A stretch of DNA of 64,000 nucleotides from Alphaproteobacteria bacterium (GTDB lineage Bacteria > Pseudomonadota > Alphaproteobacteria > UBA8366): contig JAJFJD010000039.1 of the NCBI GenBank assembly GCA_021774335.1, positions 1-64,000 on the forward strand. Direction: 5' to 3'. The stretch's first letter is position 1. Each line of letters begins with the position of its first letter. The notes under the pieces are model-generated. The model was given only the letters and a program-made list of their open reading frames with translations. It was not told the origin of the DNA and made no database searches. The position numbers were made by a program, and so were the translations under genes. Of this stretch, positions 15,680 to 24,678 are shown in pieces.

Positions 15680-16483
15680 GGCGCCGGCCTCCGTCAGAAG
15701 TATTTCCAGCTCGTGCGTCGGATGGAAGACCGCGAGCCGTGCCGATATGTCGCCGACCGCGAGCGACGTTTCGGCATCCTTCGGGATATGCAGGATATCA
15801 CCCGGGCCGACCACTTTCTTTTCTGACCCTATGGATGCCGTGACGTCACCGGCGATGACGTAAACGAACTGTTCATGCGCGGATGGCGCCGGTCCTTCTT
15901 CGTACCCGGAGGGTCGTTCAAGGAAGCCGAACGCGAGCCGTTCTCCTTCGACCCAGAAACTGCGCTTTGCGGACGGTGGATCCCCGTCGAGAGTGTCGAC
16001 CATCGGGAAATAGCTGTCGCCGGGCGCGTCCGGAATCCCTTCGGATGGTTTGGAGGCAGCCGCGCCGGCCGGGTTTTCACCACGGGCGAGCTTGTCCTTC
16101 AATTCATCGATCGACAATGCTTCTTCGGGCGGGGCTGCGTCGGCCGCGACGCCGACCATCGACCATGTCCGATCCTTGACGTAGAGATAGCTCAACGTGC
16201 CGTCCATCGTCGCCTTCATCGAATGCATCACATTCGGCGCGACATGCACGAAGGTGCCCGGATCGACGATGCGGTGATCCGTGCCGACCGTTGAGTCGAT
16301 CTTGCCAAACAGCGGAAACACCATCAGCTCGTTGGGGTGATAATGCAGCTTGGAGCCGGTCCCGGCATCCTTGTTGTTAAGCCGCAGGTTCATGTAGTCG
16401 CCTTCGATGATCGGCCCCCGCCCGGTGGACAAATGCGGGTTGGAGACGATGTCCTCGAATTGCTCGAATCGGTAAAACGGCAC
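15665..16483 (-). CDS. Bicupin protein (gentisate-dioxygenase/quercetinase-like fold)
   Basis: The product has 272 residues from a GTG at 16483, chosen because GGAGGAG lies 6 bp upstream; the open frame continues further upstream without cupin features. The first cupin (about 40-125) carries the metal motif 'KLHYHPNELMVFPLFG' and 'HVAPNVMHSM'. The second (about 185-260) has 'HEQFVYVIAGDVTASIG' and 'DILHIPKDAETSLAVGD', which lacks the usual second His of HxH, so only the N-terminal cupin may bind metal. The function may be a dioxygenase or isomerase in ring or sugar catabolism; not assigned. It is convergent with and overlaps the LLM gene. Confidence 0.8.
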   Translation of the reverse strand: MPFYRFEQFEDIVSNPHLSTGRGPIIEGDYMNLRLNNKDAGTGSKLHYHPNELMVFPLFGKIDSTVGTDHRIVDPGTFVHVAPNVMHSMKATMDGTLSYLYVKDRTWSMVGVAADAAPPEEALSIDELKDKLARGENPAGAAASKPSEGIPDAPGDSYFPMVDTLDGDPPSAKRSFWVEGERLAFGFLERPSGYEEGPAPSAHEQFVYVIAGDVTASIGSEKKVVGPGDILHIPKDAETSLAVGDISARLAVFHPTHELEILLTEAGALGNG

Positions 16484-16623
16484 GGATGCTCCTCCGGTTC
16501 CTCTGCTTTGGTCGGCAAGTATAACCTTGGTCCAGCGCAGTCGCCCAATTGGTCCCGAAATGCCAGGCCGTGCATACTCGGCGGCGATCCGGACCAGTAT
16601 CAAGAGATCCAGAAAGGCCCGCC

Positions 16624-17988
16624 ATGCCAGACAAAAGCACCGTCACCGAACACTTCGCCGTCTTCGTCGAAACGACTGATTTCGACGATCTGCCGGCGGA
16701 TGTGATCGCCTCAACGAAACAACGGATCCTCGATACCATCGGTGTCGCCTGGGCGGGTTCGACCGCGCCGGGGTGCGACGAAGCCCGCAAAATGATCCTT
16801 ACTGATGGAGGGAAAGGTGCCAGCACATTGTGGGCCAGCGGCGAGCGCATCGCCCCCCGCGCAGCCGCCTTCGTGAACGGCATGCATGCTGCGGCGCTGG
16901 ACTATGATTCGGTCTACGAGCGTGGATCGGTCCATCCGGATATCGTAACCGTGCCTGCAGCCTGGGCCCTCGCGGAAGATGCCAAGGCGGATGGCCGCGC
17001 GTTGATCACCGCCGTGGCGCTCGGTAACGAGATCGCTTGCCGTCTTGGCGCGGCAAACCTGGAGAACCGGGGATGGTTCTATACGTCGCTGCATGGCGTA
17101 TTCGGGGCCGCCGCGGCATCCGCCAAGCTGCTGGGTCTTTCGTCGGACGGGATCGCCAATGCGCTGGGGCTCGCCCTGAGCCATGCCGGTGGCACCCAAC
17201 AGGCGTTGATCGAGAAGAGCCTTGCGAAACGTGCGCAGTCCGGGTTCGCGGCCGATGCCGGCGTGTTCGTCGCCCAACTTGCGGCAGCCGGACTGAACGG
17301 TCCGCGTGAAGCCATCGAAGGCAAATTCGGATATCACAATCTATACGGTGCCGGAGACCCATCAATTGCTGTCGACGGCCTCGGTACACATTACGAATCG
17401 CTGGCCACCGCGATCAAGAAATATCCAAGCTGCACGGCAAACCATGTGCCGATCGATCTGTTGATCGGGATTGTCGCCGAGAACGACCTAAGTCCGGAGA
17501 ATATCGCGGGCGTCGAAGTCGGAATTTCACCATTTGCCGACCAACTTGTGGGCGCCGAATTCGATCCTTCAGACAATCCGCAGGTCGCGGCGCAATTCAG
17601 TATTCAGTATTCCGCGGTGAGTGCGGCTTTACGGCGTCGATTGGGTATCGCTGAAATACAGGACGACGCCGTTTTCGATCCTGACGTCACCGCTTTCCTC
17701 CCGAAGATCAAGACGGTCACCGACGCCGACAACCCGGGCAAATTCGCCCCCGCGACAGTGCGGGTCGAAACGACCGACGGGAAAGTCTACGACGGGTCTT
17801 TGGAGAATGTGCCGGGGACGCTCGAAAATCCGCTTTCGGCAGAGGACGTCGCCGCGAAGTTCAGGGACTGCGTATCGTTCGGATCAAATCCGCTGGGAGC
17901 AAAGGATGCCGATGCGCTCGCTACGACATTGAATAACATTGAGACCTGTGCCGACCTGGGAGCTGTTCTTACTGGTCTGCACGCCTAA
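16624..17988 (+). CDS. MmgE/PrpD-family protein
   Basis: The 454-residue protein has the PrpD/MmgE fold: 'KQRILDTIGVAWAGS', 'AAFVNGMHAAALDYDSVYERGSVHP', 'ALGNEIACRLG', 'SLHGVFGAAAASAKLLGL' and 'KKYPSCTANHVPIDLL'. Family members are 2-methylcitrate dehydratase, cis-aconitate decarboxylase and iminodisuccinate epimerase. The typical active-site pattern DHDD appears here as LDYDSV, so the citrate dehydratase reaction should not be assumed. No prpB or prpC lies beside it. A GAAAGGCCCGCC site precedes the ATG. The open frame extends upstream of 16624 but without conserved sequence. Confidence 0.86.
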   Translation: MPDKSTVTEHFAVFVETTDFDDLPADVIASTKQRILDTIGVAWAGSTAPGCDEARKMILTDGGKGASTLWASGERIAPRAAAFVNGMHAAALDYDSVYERGSVHPDIVTVPAAWALAEDAKADGRALITAVALGNEIACRLGAANLENRGWFYTSLHGVFGAAAASAKLLGLSSDGIANALGLALSHAGGTQQALIEKSLAKRAQSGFAADAGVFVAQLAAAGLNGPREAIEGKFGYHNLYGAGDPSIAVDGLGTHYESLATAIKKYPSCTANHVPIDLLIGIVAENDLSPENIAGVEVGISPFADQLVGAEFDPSDNPQVAAQFSIQYSAVSAALRRRLGIAEIQDDAVFDPDVTAFLPKIKTVTDADNPGKFAPATVRVETTDGKVYDGSLENVPGTLENPLSAEDVAAKFRDCVSFGSNPLGAKDADALATTLNNIETCADLGAVLTGLHA

Positions 17989-18122
17989 TCGACATGGTCC
18001 TAGTCAGTCGGCAACCGTTTCTGGCCGTCTCAGGAACGGTTTGCGAATCTCTGCTATACCTAGCCCTGAGATTTTCATCTCGGACCGACCGGTAAACCGT
18101 TTATGACGAAGCCAAGCCGCCA

Positions 18123-19652
18123 ATGACCGCGGCAACCACCGAACCTACGCTATCGCCCGGCGATCGCATCGCCGTCGCCCTCGGTATTTTACCGGCGGGC
18201 ATGATGACCGGTATGGATACATTTGCGGTAAGCGTCGCCCTGCCGCGGATGCAGGGCGTGTTGTCGGCGACCCTCACGGAAGTATCGTGGATTCTGACGT
18301 CCTATCTCGTGGCCTCGGCGATCTTTACGCCGCTCTACGGGTGGCTGAGCCAACGGGTCGGCCGGCGCAACCTATTCCTCTTTATCATCGTTGGGTTCAC
18401 CCTCTGCGCGATTCTGATTGGGCAGGCTGATTCGCTGCTCGAAATCGTGATTTTTAGATTCATCCAAGGATTCTTCGGCGCGGGCTTCAATCCGCTGCTG
18501 ATGCAGACGGTGCTCGCGACATTCCCCCGCGAGCAGCAAGGCACCGCCTTCGGGTGGCTTACCACCGGCCGTATGAGCGGCATCATCGTCGGGCCAATCC
18601 TTGGCGGATTCCTGACAGAGTTCTTCAGTTGGCGATGGGTTTTCCTCGCCAATGTGCCGCTCGGCATTCTCGCATTGGTGCTGATCGTCCGCTACGTCCC
18701 TGCCGGCATGTCGACCACCAAGAAAAAGTTCGACTTTTTCGGTTTCTTGTTCCTCAGCCTCTGCATCGGCGCGTTCCAGCTCATGCTCGACCAGGGACAG
18801 CGTCTCGACTGGTTCGATTCTCCGTTCATCATCGCCATGGGCATGTTGGCGCTGGTAACCTTCTATGTTTTCGGTGTCCATGTGCTGACCACGCGCAATG
18901 CCTATCTCAATCCAACCGTCTTTCGAAACCGGGAATTTGTCGTCGGGCTGCTGATCGGATTTCTGCTGAACTTCATGGTGTTTGGCTATGCGGGACTGAT
19001 CCCGCCGATCCTGCAGAACCATATGGGCTACCCGGTCCTGACCACCGGTTTGGTCATGATGCCGCGCGGCATCGGCACCATGGTGTCGTCGCTGATCGCC
19101 GGGTTCCTGTTGTTCCACTTTCAGCCGAAGCCCGTTGTGGCCGTCGGAATGTGCCTGATCGCCTTCTCGACTTGGATGCTGTCGCAATTCACGCCCAACG
19201 TGGATGCGGTCACCGTTATGATCGCGGTTTTCATTCAAGGCGCGGGATTTGGATTCCTGTCCGTGTCCATCATGACCCTGGCGTTTCAGTCGATGCCGAC
19301 GTCGTTGCGCCCAGACGGCACCAGCGTGCTGAGCCTGTTCCGGCGGCTGGGTTCGAGTATCGGCGTCTCCGTCCTGGTCGCCCAGCTTGCCCGCAGTACG
19401 CAAAGCGCGCGGTCGTCGCTGTCCGAGAATATCAGCGTCTATAATGACCGGATCCGCGATTACCCGCTGCCCGAGAATTGGAATCTCGAACATTTGAACG
19501 GCGTGATCTCACTCAATCAGATGATCGAAAAGCAAGCCGAGTTCATCGCGTATCTGCACGATTTCCGGCTGATGACGGTGTTGATGCTGATGCTGTTGCC
19601 ACTGGTCCTGATCCTCAGGAGCCCGAAGAAGCTAGACCGAACGGTCGAGTAA
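18123..19652 (+). CDS. DHA2-family MFS efflux permease (EmrB-like)
   Basis: The 509-residue inner-membrane protein has about 14 hydrophobic segments. Conserved motifs are 'SVALPRMQGVL...EVSWILTSYLVASAIFTPLYGWLSQRVGRRNLFL' (MFS motif A) and 'FGWLTTGRMSGIIVGPILGGFL' (motif C, antiporter type). These place it in the 14-TM drug:H+ antiporter group. EmrB partners normally include an EmrA adaptor, which is absent here. The gene is followed convergently by the membrane protein at 19666. The substrate is unknown and could be a catabolic intermediate or toxic aromatic. Confidence 0.9.
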   Translation: MTAATTEPTLSPGDRIAVALGILPAGMMTGMDTFAVSVALPRMQGVLSATLTEVSWILTSYLVASAIFTPLYGWLSQRVGRRNLFLFIIVGFTLCAILIGQADSLLEIVIFRFIQGFFGAGFNPLLMQTVLATFPREQQGTAFGWLTTGRMSGIIVGPILGGFLTEFFSWRWVFLANVPLGILALVLIVRYVPAGMSTTKKKFDFFGFLFLSLCIGAFQLMLDQGQRLDWFDSPFIIAMGMLALVTFYVFGVHVLTTRNAYLNPTVFRNREFVVGLLIGFLLNFMVFGYAGLIPPILQNHMGYPVLTTGLVMMPRGIGTMVSSLIAGFLLFHFQPKPVVAVGMCLIAFSTWMLSQFTPNVDAVTVMIAVFIQGAGFGFLSVSIMTLAFQSMPTSLRPDGTSVLSLFRRLGSSIGVSVLVAQLARSTQSARSSLSENISVYNDRIRDYPLPENWNLEHLNGVISLNQMIEKQAEFIAYLHDFRLMTVLMLMLLPLVLILRSPKKLDRTVE

Positions 19653-19665
19653 TGTCCGGCCTATT

Positions 19666-20613
19666 TTATTCCGCTTCTTCTACCTGAACCGGAGGCGGCG
19701 GCGGAGGCAGCGGTACGAGTTGAAGGTCGCTCGCGGCTATCCGTGGATTGCGCGCAGGCGGTGCGATCGGCGCGCGCGTGACGCCGCTCGACCGTGTATT
19801 GACGCGAATCACTCTATCCGATGCAGACCGACGTGCCGACTGTTCGTCGGATGCCTTGGCTGCTTTCGCGGACGCAGCGGGGAGCGTGATTGAGTAAATG
19901 CGTTTGGGTTTGCGTCGAACGACAGCCGGTTTCGGTTTAATCCCGGCGTTGCCGGGCGCGGCGGCTGTCTTCGTAGACGCCGGAACGATGACTGGATCGG
20001 CCAACACATCGTTCGTAGAAGGCAACGACTCGGAGGAAGCCACGCTATTGGCCAGCGGACTATCCGGTCGCGCCGGTTCAACTAGTTTCTGCGGCGGTTC
20101 CGACGCGACGGCGATCCGTTCAGACGTCTCGAATTCACCCGGTGGCGTATTCAACATGAAGTAGCCGCCGGTCCCGACTCCCACGCCAAGCAACAGGGCC
20201 ACGACCACACCGAGACTTATTGCTTTCTGTTGCGGCGAAATGCGTTTCAGTACGCGGTTCACCGCATCCGCTATATCCACCGCAAAGGGCGTTTCGGGCG
20301 GGTCATGGGAAGAATCCTGCGGCTTTCCTTGCGTTGACAGGGCGTCACGCGCTGTCTCCCAGTCATCCCGGGCTTCGTTAAAGCGCTTTTCGGCGGAGAG
20401 TATCGTGTTCTGATCGGCTTGTTCACGCGCCGCGTCCAACAGGGCTTTCAGCCGTGCAGCATTCGCCTCCTCGGCAATCATCGTCGCAGCGGCCGCGCGC
20501 TGCTGGGCTTGGACGCAGTCGGACTGCTCGGGTGCCGAGGCGCCCTGCCCGCCGGTCTTTTGATTTTCTGTGCTGGTGGCCTGTTCCCGCCACCATTGAT
20601 AGTTCTTACGCAC
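19666..20613 (-). CDS. Single-pass membrane protein with coiled-coil N-terminus and proline-rich tail
   Basis: The product has 315 residues from a GTG at 20613, which has GGCGGAGG 5 bp upstream; ATG 20631 is the alternative. Layout: an Ala/Glu/Arg-rich helical, probably coiled-coil, region (about 25-110), one membrane helix (about 135-157, 'LGVVVALLLGVGVG'), a long low-complexity linker rich in Ala/Ser/Pro and basic residues, and a tail of seven consecutive prolines ending in acidic residues. This topology recalls TonB-like or periplasm-spanning linker proteins, but no known domain is visible. Nothing in the neighbourhood explains its role. Confidence 0.65.
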   Translation of the reverse strand: MRKNYQWWREQATSTENQKTGGQGASAPEQSDCVQAQQRAAAATMIAEEANAARLKALLDAAREQADQNTILSAEKRFNEARDDWETARDALSTQGKPQDSSHDPPETPFAVDIADAVNRVLKRISPQQKAISLGVVVALLLGVGVGTGGYFMLNTPPGEFETSERIAVASEPPQKLVEPARPDSPLANSVASSESLPSTNDVLADPVIVPASTKTAAAPGNAGIKPKPAVVRRKPKRIYSITLPAASAKAAKASDEQSARRSASDRVIRVNTRSSGVTRAPIAPPARNPRIAASDLQLVPLPPPPPPVQVEEAE

Positions 20614-20844
20614 TGGAACCTCCGCCGCCATTTTACCCTTGGTTTGACGAGTCCCGGCACCGGTCGAACGGATTACTTCGTCGGTATTAGCAATCGCTTC
20701 CTGTACCGCTTTCGGGAAAATTCCTCCGCCGGGCGGAATTACCGGAAGGGACTTGGAAATTTGAGATCGCTTGCCCTTGTCACGACATCGCGCGCAAAAT
20801 GCCCTGAACCTTTTATCGAACGCATGGCAGCCGGGAAGGCACAA

Positions 20845-21909
20845 ATGGATAGCGTCGAATTTGGCAAATCACCGGTCGCGGGCCCACAAGCATGGTACGG
20901 ATCCGAGATGCGCCGGCGGGAGCAGGATTGGAGCCACGCCTGGACATCCAGTGAAATCGCCGAGATTGAAGCCGCCATCGACCATATCCAGTCTCAAGGC
21001 CGCGAAATCCTTAATATCCGAAAAGAGGATTTCCCACTCCCAACGGTGACGGACCGTCTTTCCGAAATTCGGCGATATCTCTTGGATGGGCCTGGATTTT
21101 TTCTGCTGCGGGGGTTGCCCATCGAGGATTGGACCATCGAACGCGCCGCGACGGCTTTTTGGGGCCTTGGCACCCATATTGGCCATGCTTGCTCGCAGAA
21201 CGGCAAGGGGCACGTACTCGGCCATGTCAAGAATCTGGGGCTCGACTACAGCGACCCTGCGGCGCGCGGTTATCAGACCAGCGCTCGCCTGCCCTATCAC
21301 ACCGATTCGAGCGATATTGCGACGCTGCTGTGCTGGCGTGCGGCCAAGTCCGGCGGCTTATCATCGATCGTCAGTTCGACCACGCTCTACAACGAAGTTC
21401 TGGCGCGCCGCCCAGACCTGCTGCCGATGCTGATGCAACCGTTTCATCGGACGCGCTGGGGCGAGATTCCCGAAGGCAAGCTGCCCTGGGCGGAAATCCC
21501 TGTTTTCATGCCGCAGGATGGACGAATCATCTCGCATTACGTTCGGAGCGCAATTCGCAAGGGGCAATTGATCGACGGCGTCCCGCCGCTGACCGACGCG
21601 CAGAATGAAGCGCTCGATTTCGTCGACAGCCTAGCCCAGGATTCGGACATCCATCTCGACATGACGTTCCGTCCCGGCGACATCCAATTCGTTTGTAATC
21701 ATTGCACGATGCACAGCCGCACCGCCTTCGAAGACTGGGAGAAACCCGAGGATCGGCGTCATTTGCTTCGGCTCTGGCTGGCATGCGAAGACGGCCCCGC
21801 CCTGCCGCGCTGGATAACCGAGAGCTACGAGGGCAAGACCGGAAACGGCCGTCCGAATGGGATTGTCGTGCCCGGTGTCGCCCAGAACGCACCGCTCGAA
21901 GCGGTTTGA
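20845..21909 (+). CDS. TauD/TfdA-like Fe(II)/2-oxoglutarate dioxygenase (GBBH/clavaminate-type)
   Basis: The 354-residue enzyme has 'GPGFFLLRGLPIEDW', an iron-binding H152-T-D154 in YHTDSS and a distal H290 in 'CNHCTMHSRTAFEDW', with Arg 309 in a position to bind 2-oxoglutarate. Among TauD relatives this looks like the longer group with an extra N-terminal helical part. The ATG at 20845 is chosen for the GGAAGG site 5 bp upstream; ATG 20824 is in frame, and the open frame running far upstream of it overlaps the convergent coding strand. It is the first gene of a tight operon with the SDR (5-bp gap) and the GST (4-bp gap), suggesting one oxidative pathway. Confidence 0.87.
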   Translation: MDSVEFGKSPVAGPQAWYGSEMRRREQDWSHAWTSSEIAEIEAAIDHIQSQGREILNIRKEDFPLPTVTDRLSEIRRYLLDGPGFFLLRGLPIEDWTIERAATAFWGLGTHIGHACSQNGKGHVLGHVKNLGLDYSDPAARGYQTSARLPYHTDSSDIATLLCWRAAKSGGLSSIVSSTTLYNEVLARRPDLLPMLMQPFHRTRWGEIPEGKLPWAEIPVFMPQDGRIISHYVRSAIRKGQLIDGVPPLTDAQNEALDFVDSLAQDSDIHLDMTFRPGDIQFVCNHCTMHSRTAFEDWEKPEDRRHLLRLWLACEDGPALPRWITESYEGKTGNGRPNGIVVPGVAQNAPLEAV

Positions 21910-21914
21910 GCACA

Positions 21915-22664
21915 GTGTCAGACACAGCGCGAAAACCCGTCGCCCTTGGGGTTGGGGCCGGCGATGCGATCGGTGCTGCATTCGCCCGCCGTTTCGCAGC
22001 GGGCGGCTATTCCGTCGCCGTCGCGCGCCGCGATGCGGCAAAGTCGGCTGCCCTGATCGGTGAAATCGAAACGAATGGTGGTACGGCAAAGGCCTATTCG
22101 ACAGATGCCCGGGACGAAGCGGCGACGGTCGAATTGTTCGATGCCGTAGAACGCGATCTGGGCCCAATCGACGTATGCCTTTACAACGCCGGAGCCAATG
22201 CACGCTTTCCCATCCTGGAGACCGACGCGGACATGTTTCGCAAGGTATGGACGCTCGGCTGTTTCGGTGGATTTTTGGCCGGACGCGAAGCAGCCCGCCG
22301 GATGGTGCCGCGGGGGAGCGGCACGATCCTGTTTACCGGAGCCACGGCAAGCATGCGGGGCGGCCCTGGTTTCGCAGCCTTCTCCAGCGCGAAGTTCGGC
22401 CTGCGCGCCGTGGCACAGAGTCTCGCCCGTGAACTGGGCCCGAAAGGCATTCATGTCGCGCATCTCGTGATCGACGGTGGCGTCGACAGCCCCGCCATAC
22501 ATGCGCGCCGGCGTGCGACCGCGGGCGACGACGCGCTGGCGTTTCCGGAAGACAGTTTGATGAATCTAGCATCGATCGCCGAAGCCTATTGGACGCTGAG
22601 CCAGCAAGCGCGTGACGCTTGGACTCACGAACTCGATATCCGGCCTTTCGTGGAACCGTGGTAG
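21915..22664 (+). CDS. Atypical short-chain dehydrogenase/reductase lacking catalytic Ser and Tyr
   Basis: This is a 249-residue SDR-fold protein. The nucleotide-binding turn is GVGAGDAIG at 12-20 rather than TGxxxGIG, but 'CLYNAGAN' and the helix pattern fit. In the catalytic segment the usual Tyr is Phe 156 (FAAFSSAK) with Lys 160 kept, and the usual Ser 13 residues earlier is Ala 143. Standard carbonyl/alcohol chemistry is therefore unlikely, unless another residue takes over. The GTG at 21915 starts 5 bp after the dioxygenase stop, and the GST gene follows 4 bp later. Similar F-x3-K SDR homologues are, I believe, known but uncharacterised. Confidence 0.85.
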   Translation: MSDTARKPVALGVGAGDAIGAAFARRFAAGGYSVAVARRDAAKSAALIGEIETNGGTAKAYSTDARDEAATVELFDAVERDLGPIDVCLYNAGANARFPILETDADMFRKVWTLGCFGGFLAGREAARRMVPRGSGTILFTGATASMRGGPGFAAFSSAKFGLRAVAQSLARELGPKGIHVAHLVIDGGVDSPAIHARRRATAGDDALAFPEDSLMNLASIAEAYWTLSQQARDAWTHELDIRPFVEPW

Positions 22665-22668
22665 CAGC

Positions 22669-23310
22669 ATGACCGCTCCGTCTGATGAACTCGTCCTATG
22701 GGGTATTGGAACGTCGCGGACAATCCGCGTGCATTGGGCGTTGATCGAACTGAATCTGCCCTACCGAACCGTTCCCCTTCAGACCCGGACCGAGGAAATG
22801 GAGAACTTAGAATTCCTGTCGATAAATCCGCGCAAGAAGATCCCGGTCCTACAACACGGCGACCTGGTTTTGACCGAAAGCGCCGCCATCGTGACCTATC
22901 TCGCGGAGCGGTTCTCGACCGCCGAGCGGCGTCTCATTCCGGAAGGCCTCGAACAACGCGCCCGGTATATGGAATGGCTATCCTTTATCTGCATGGAACT
23001 CGACGCCACGTCGCTTTATGTCTTGCGCCGTCACGAGGGACTCCCCGTAGTGTATGGCGATGCGCCGGAGGCCTGCGAGGCCGCCCGTGAATATTTTCAG
23101 CGCATGATCAACGCCGCCGCGATGCGCATGGGCGACGGTCCATATCTGCTGGGCGAAACCTTCAGCGGTGTCGATATCCTGATGATCAGCGTGTTGAACT
23201 GGGCCGCCCGCTACGGATTGCCGCTGCCGGCGCTGTTCGAACGATACCGGGCCTCCATGCTCGACCGCCCAACCTATAAAGCGGCGATCGAAGCGAACAC
23301 GCCGCGTTAG
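22669..23310 (+). CDS. Glutathione S-transferase family protein
   Basis: The 213-residue protein has an N-terminal thioredoxin-fold domain (about 8-85) with 'WGIGTSRTIRVHWALIELNLPY', the cis-Pro region 'KKIPVLQ' and the glutathione gamma-glutamyl contact 'TESAAIVTYLAERF', plus an all-helical C-terminal domain ('YLLGETFSGVDILMISVLNWA'). A Ser in TSRTIR may activate glutathione. It is the last gene of the dioxygenase-SDR-GST operon, starting 4 bp after the SDR stop. Catabolic GSTs in such settings open ether, epoxide or halogen bonds or isomerise cis-dienes; which applies is not known. Confidence 0.88.
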   Translation: MTAPSDELVLWGIGTSRTIRVHWALIELNLPYRTVPLQTRTEEMENLEFLSINPRKKIPVLQHGDLVLTESAAIVTYLAERFSTAERRLIPEGLEQRARYMEWLSFICMELDATSLYVLRRHEGLPVVYGDAPEACEAAREYFQRMINAAAMRMGDGPYLLGETFSGVDILMISVLNWAARYGLPLPALFERYRASMLDRPTYKAAIEANTPR

Positions 23311-23314
23311 GCCC

Positions 23315-23728
23315 TTACGCCAGCCTGTCTTCTTTGTACACCAGCGACACGACGATCCCGGCGAGGATACCCCATACCACCATGCCGCCGACCCAGATCG
23401 CGGTCAATGAAACCGGGACCGGCATCCACACGTAACTGGCGACTTGCGGTGCGCCAAGCAGCAACCCCGCATACAATCCGTAGCGTAGCCCTTCGCCGAC
23501 GCCGTTTCCTTCGTAATTTCGGGTGAAGATGAACGTGAAGACGGTGGCCAGCAACAGTTGCGCGACGAACATGAGCGGCATCAGCGCCTGCATTTCCGCC
23601 TCGGGCCGCCACAGGTTCCCCAGGCTCTTATAGGTGTCTGCAAGCAACACGCCGTGCACGACGAAATCGTAAGCAGCGGTGAACACAAACACCACCACCA
23701 CTGCAATGATGAACCGTGTGACGTTCAT
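23315..23728 (-). CDS. Small multi-pass membrane protein (DUF1761-like)
   Basis: The 137-residue protein has four hydrophobic segments: about 5-27, 48-70, 83-100 and 106-130. Between them are short charged loops such as 'RNYEGNGVGEGLRYG', a pattern I associate with DUF1761-like membrane proteins of unknown function. An AAGGGGA site precedes the ATG. It is convergent with the GST gene, 4 bp between stops, and has no obvious operon partner. Confidence 0.75.
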   Translation of the reverse strand: MNVTRFIIAVVVVFVFTAAYDFVVHGVLLADTYKSLGNLWRPEAEMQALMPLMFVAQLLLATVFTFIFTRNYEGNGVGEGLRYGLYAGLLLGAPQVASYVWMPVPVSLTAIWVGGMVVWGILAGIVVSLVYKEDRLA

Positions 23729-24017
23729 TGGAAGTCCCCTTGAAAAATATGCCCCATTTCCCCTACCGCCGTCTTCGTCGAGAGTCCAGAGCCTTCAAGG
23801 AAAGTGATGGAATTACGGGGGAGACCGTGATCGTGATCGAGTGGGGCATCGATAATATTACGTGAAGTGCCCATAACTAATTCTATTTAAAGATTAAAAG
23901 TACCAGCGATTTCCACAAAGGCATTTCCCTGCCGACCTGCCGTGATACGCTGAACTCCAGTTTCCAAGTCGTTTCGCCAAGATGTTGCGACGAACGCCAT
24001 ACGGCACGGGAGGAATC

Positions 24018-24635
24018 ATGATTTACGAAGTACGGAGCTATCAGATCGCTCCGGGCTCTTTGCCCACGGTTTTGCAACGGTTCGAAGAAGGGTATCAGCA
24101 CCGCAAGGATTTCTCGGAACTTGCCGCCTTCTGGTATACGGAGATCGGCCCACTCAACCAGATCATCCATGTCTGGCCTTATGCGGATGTAGCCGAGCGC
24201 GAGAAAATTCGAGGCGAAGCGGCGAAAAGCCCGCATTGGCCCCCGGCGATCGGGGAATTCCTCGTGTCGATGAATTCCGAAATCTTTATACCCAGCCCGT
24301 TCACGCCGGAAATGATGGCCGGTAAGAACGGCCCCATCTATGAAATGCGAAGCTATACGCTGAAGCCCGGAAAACTGCCGGCGATGATGGAGGGATGGAA
24401 AGAGAAAATCGACGGACGGCGGGCGCTCTCGCCCCTGGTCATGGGGATGCACACCGAAGTCGGTGATCTGAACAAGTTCGTCCACATTTGGGCCTACGAA
24501 AGCCTGGATCAGCGGATGGAAGTTCGCGCGACCGCAAAGGCGGACGGCATCTGGCCGCCGGGCGGCAGCGGCGACCGGCTTGTGGCGCAGGAGAACAAGA
24601 TCATGCTGCCCGCGCCCTTCTCGCCCGCGCAATAG
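24018..24635 (+). CDS. NIPSNAP-family protein with two repeats
   Basis: The 205-residue protein is made of two tandem NIPSNAP ferredoxin-like units: 'MIYEVRSYQIAPGSLPTVLQRFEEGY' at the start and 'IYEMRSYTLKPGKLPAMMEGWKEK' from about residue 108. The units share the 'GPLNQIIHVWPYAD' and 'GDLNKFVHIWAYES' strands. Bacterial members are small, probably dimeric-barrel proteins that often sit near catabolic oxygenase genes. The biochemical role is unsettled. A GGGAGGAATC site precedes the ATG. It appears to be monocistronic. Confidence 0.85.
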   Translation: MIYEVRSYQIAPGSLPTVLQRFEEGYQHRKDFSELAAFWYTEIGPLNQIIHVWPYADVAEREKIRGEAAKSPHWPPAIGEFLVSMNSEIFIPSPFTPEMMAGKNGPIYEMRSYTLKPGKLPAMMEGWKEKIDGRRALSPLVMGMHTEVGDLNKFVHIWAYESLDQRMEVRATAKADGIWPPGGSGDRLVAQENKIMLPAPFSPAQ

Positions 24636-24678
24636 CCGGGCCCAATAGCTGAAAGAGTGGGGCTACGGCCTCACTTGG

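Noticed and set aside
18372..19493. 373-codon minus-strand frame opposite the MFS transporter
   Set aside because: His/Gln/Glu-rich shadow of the hydrophobic transporter gene.
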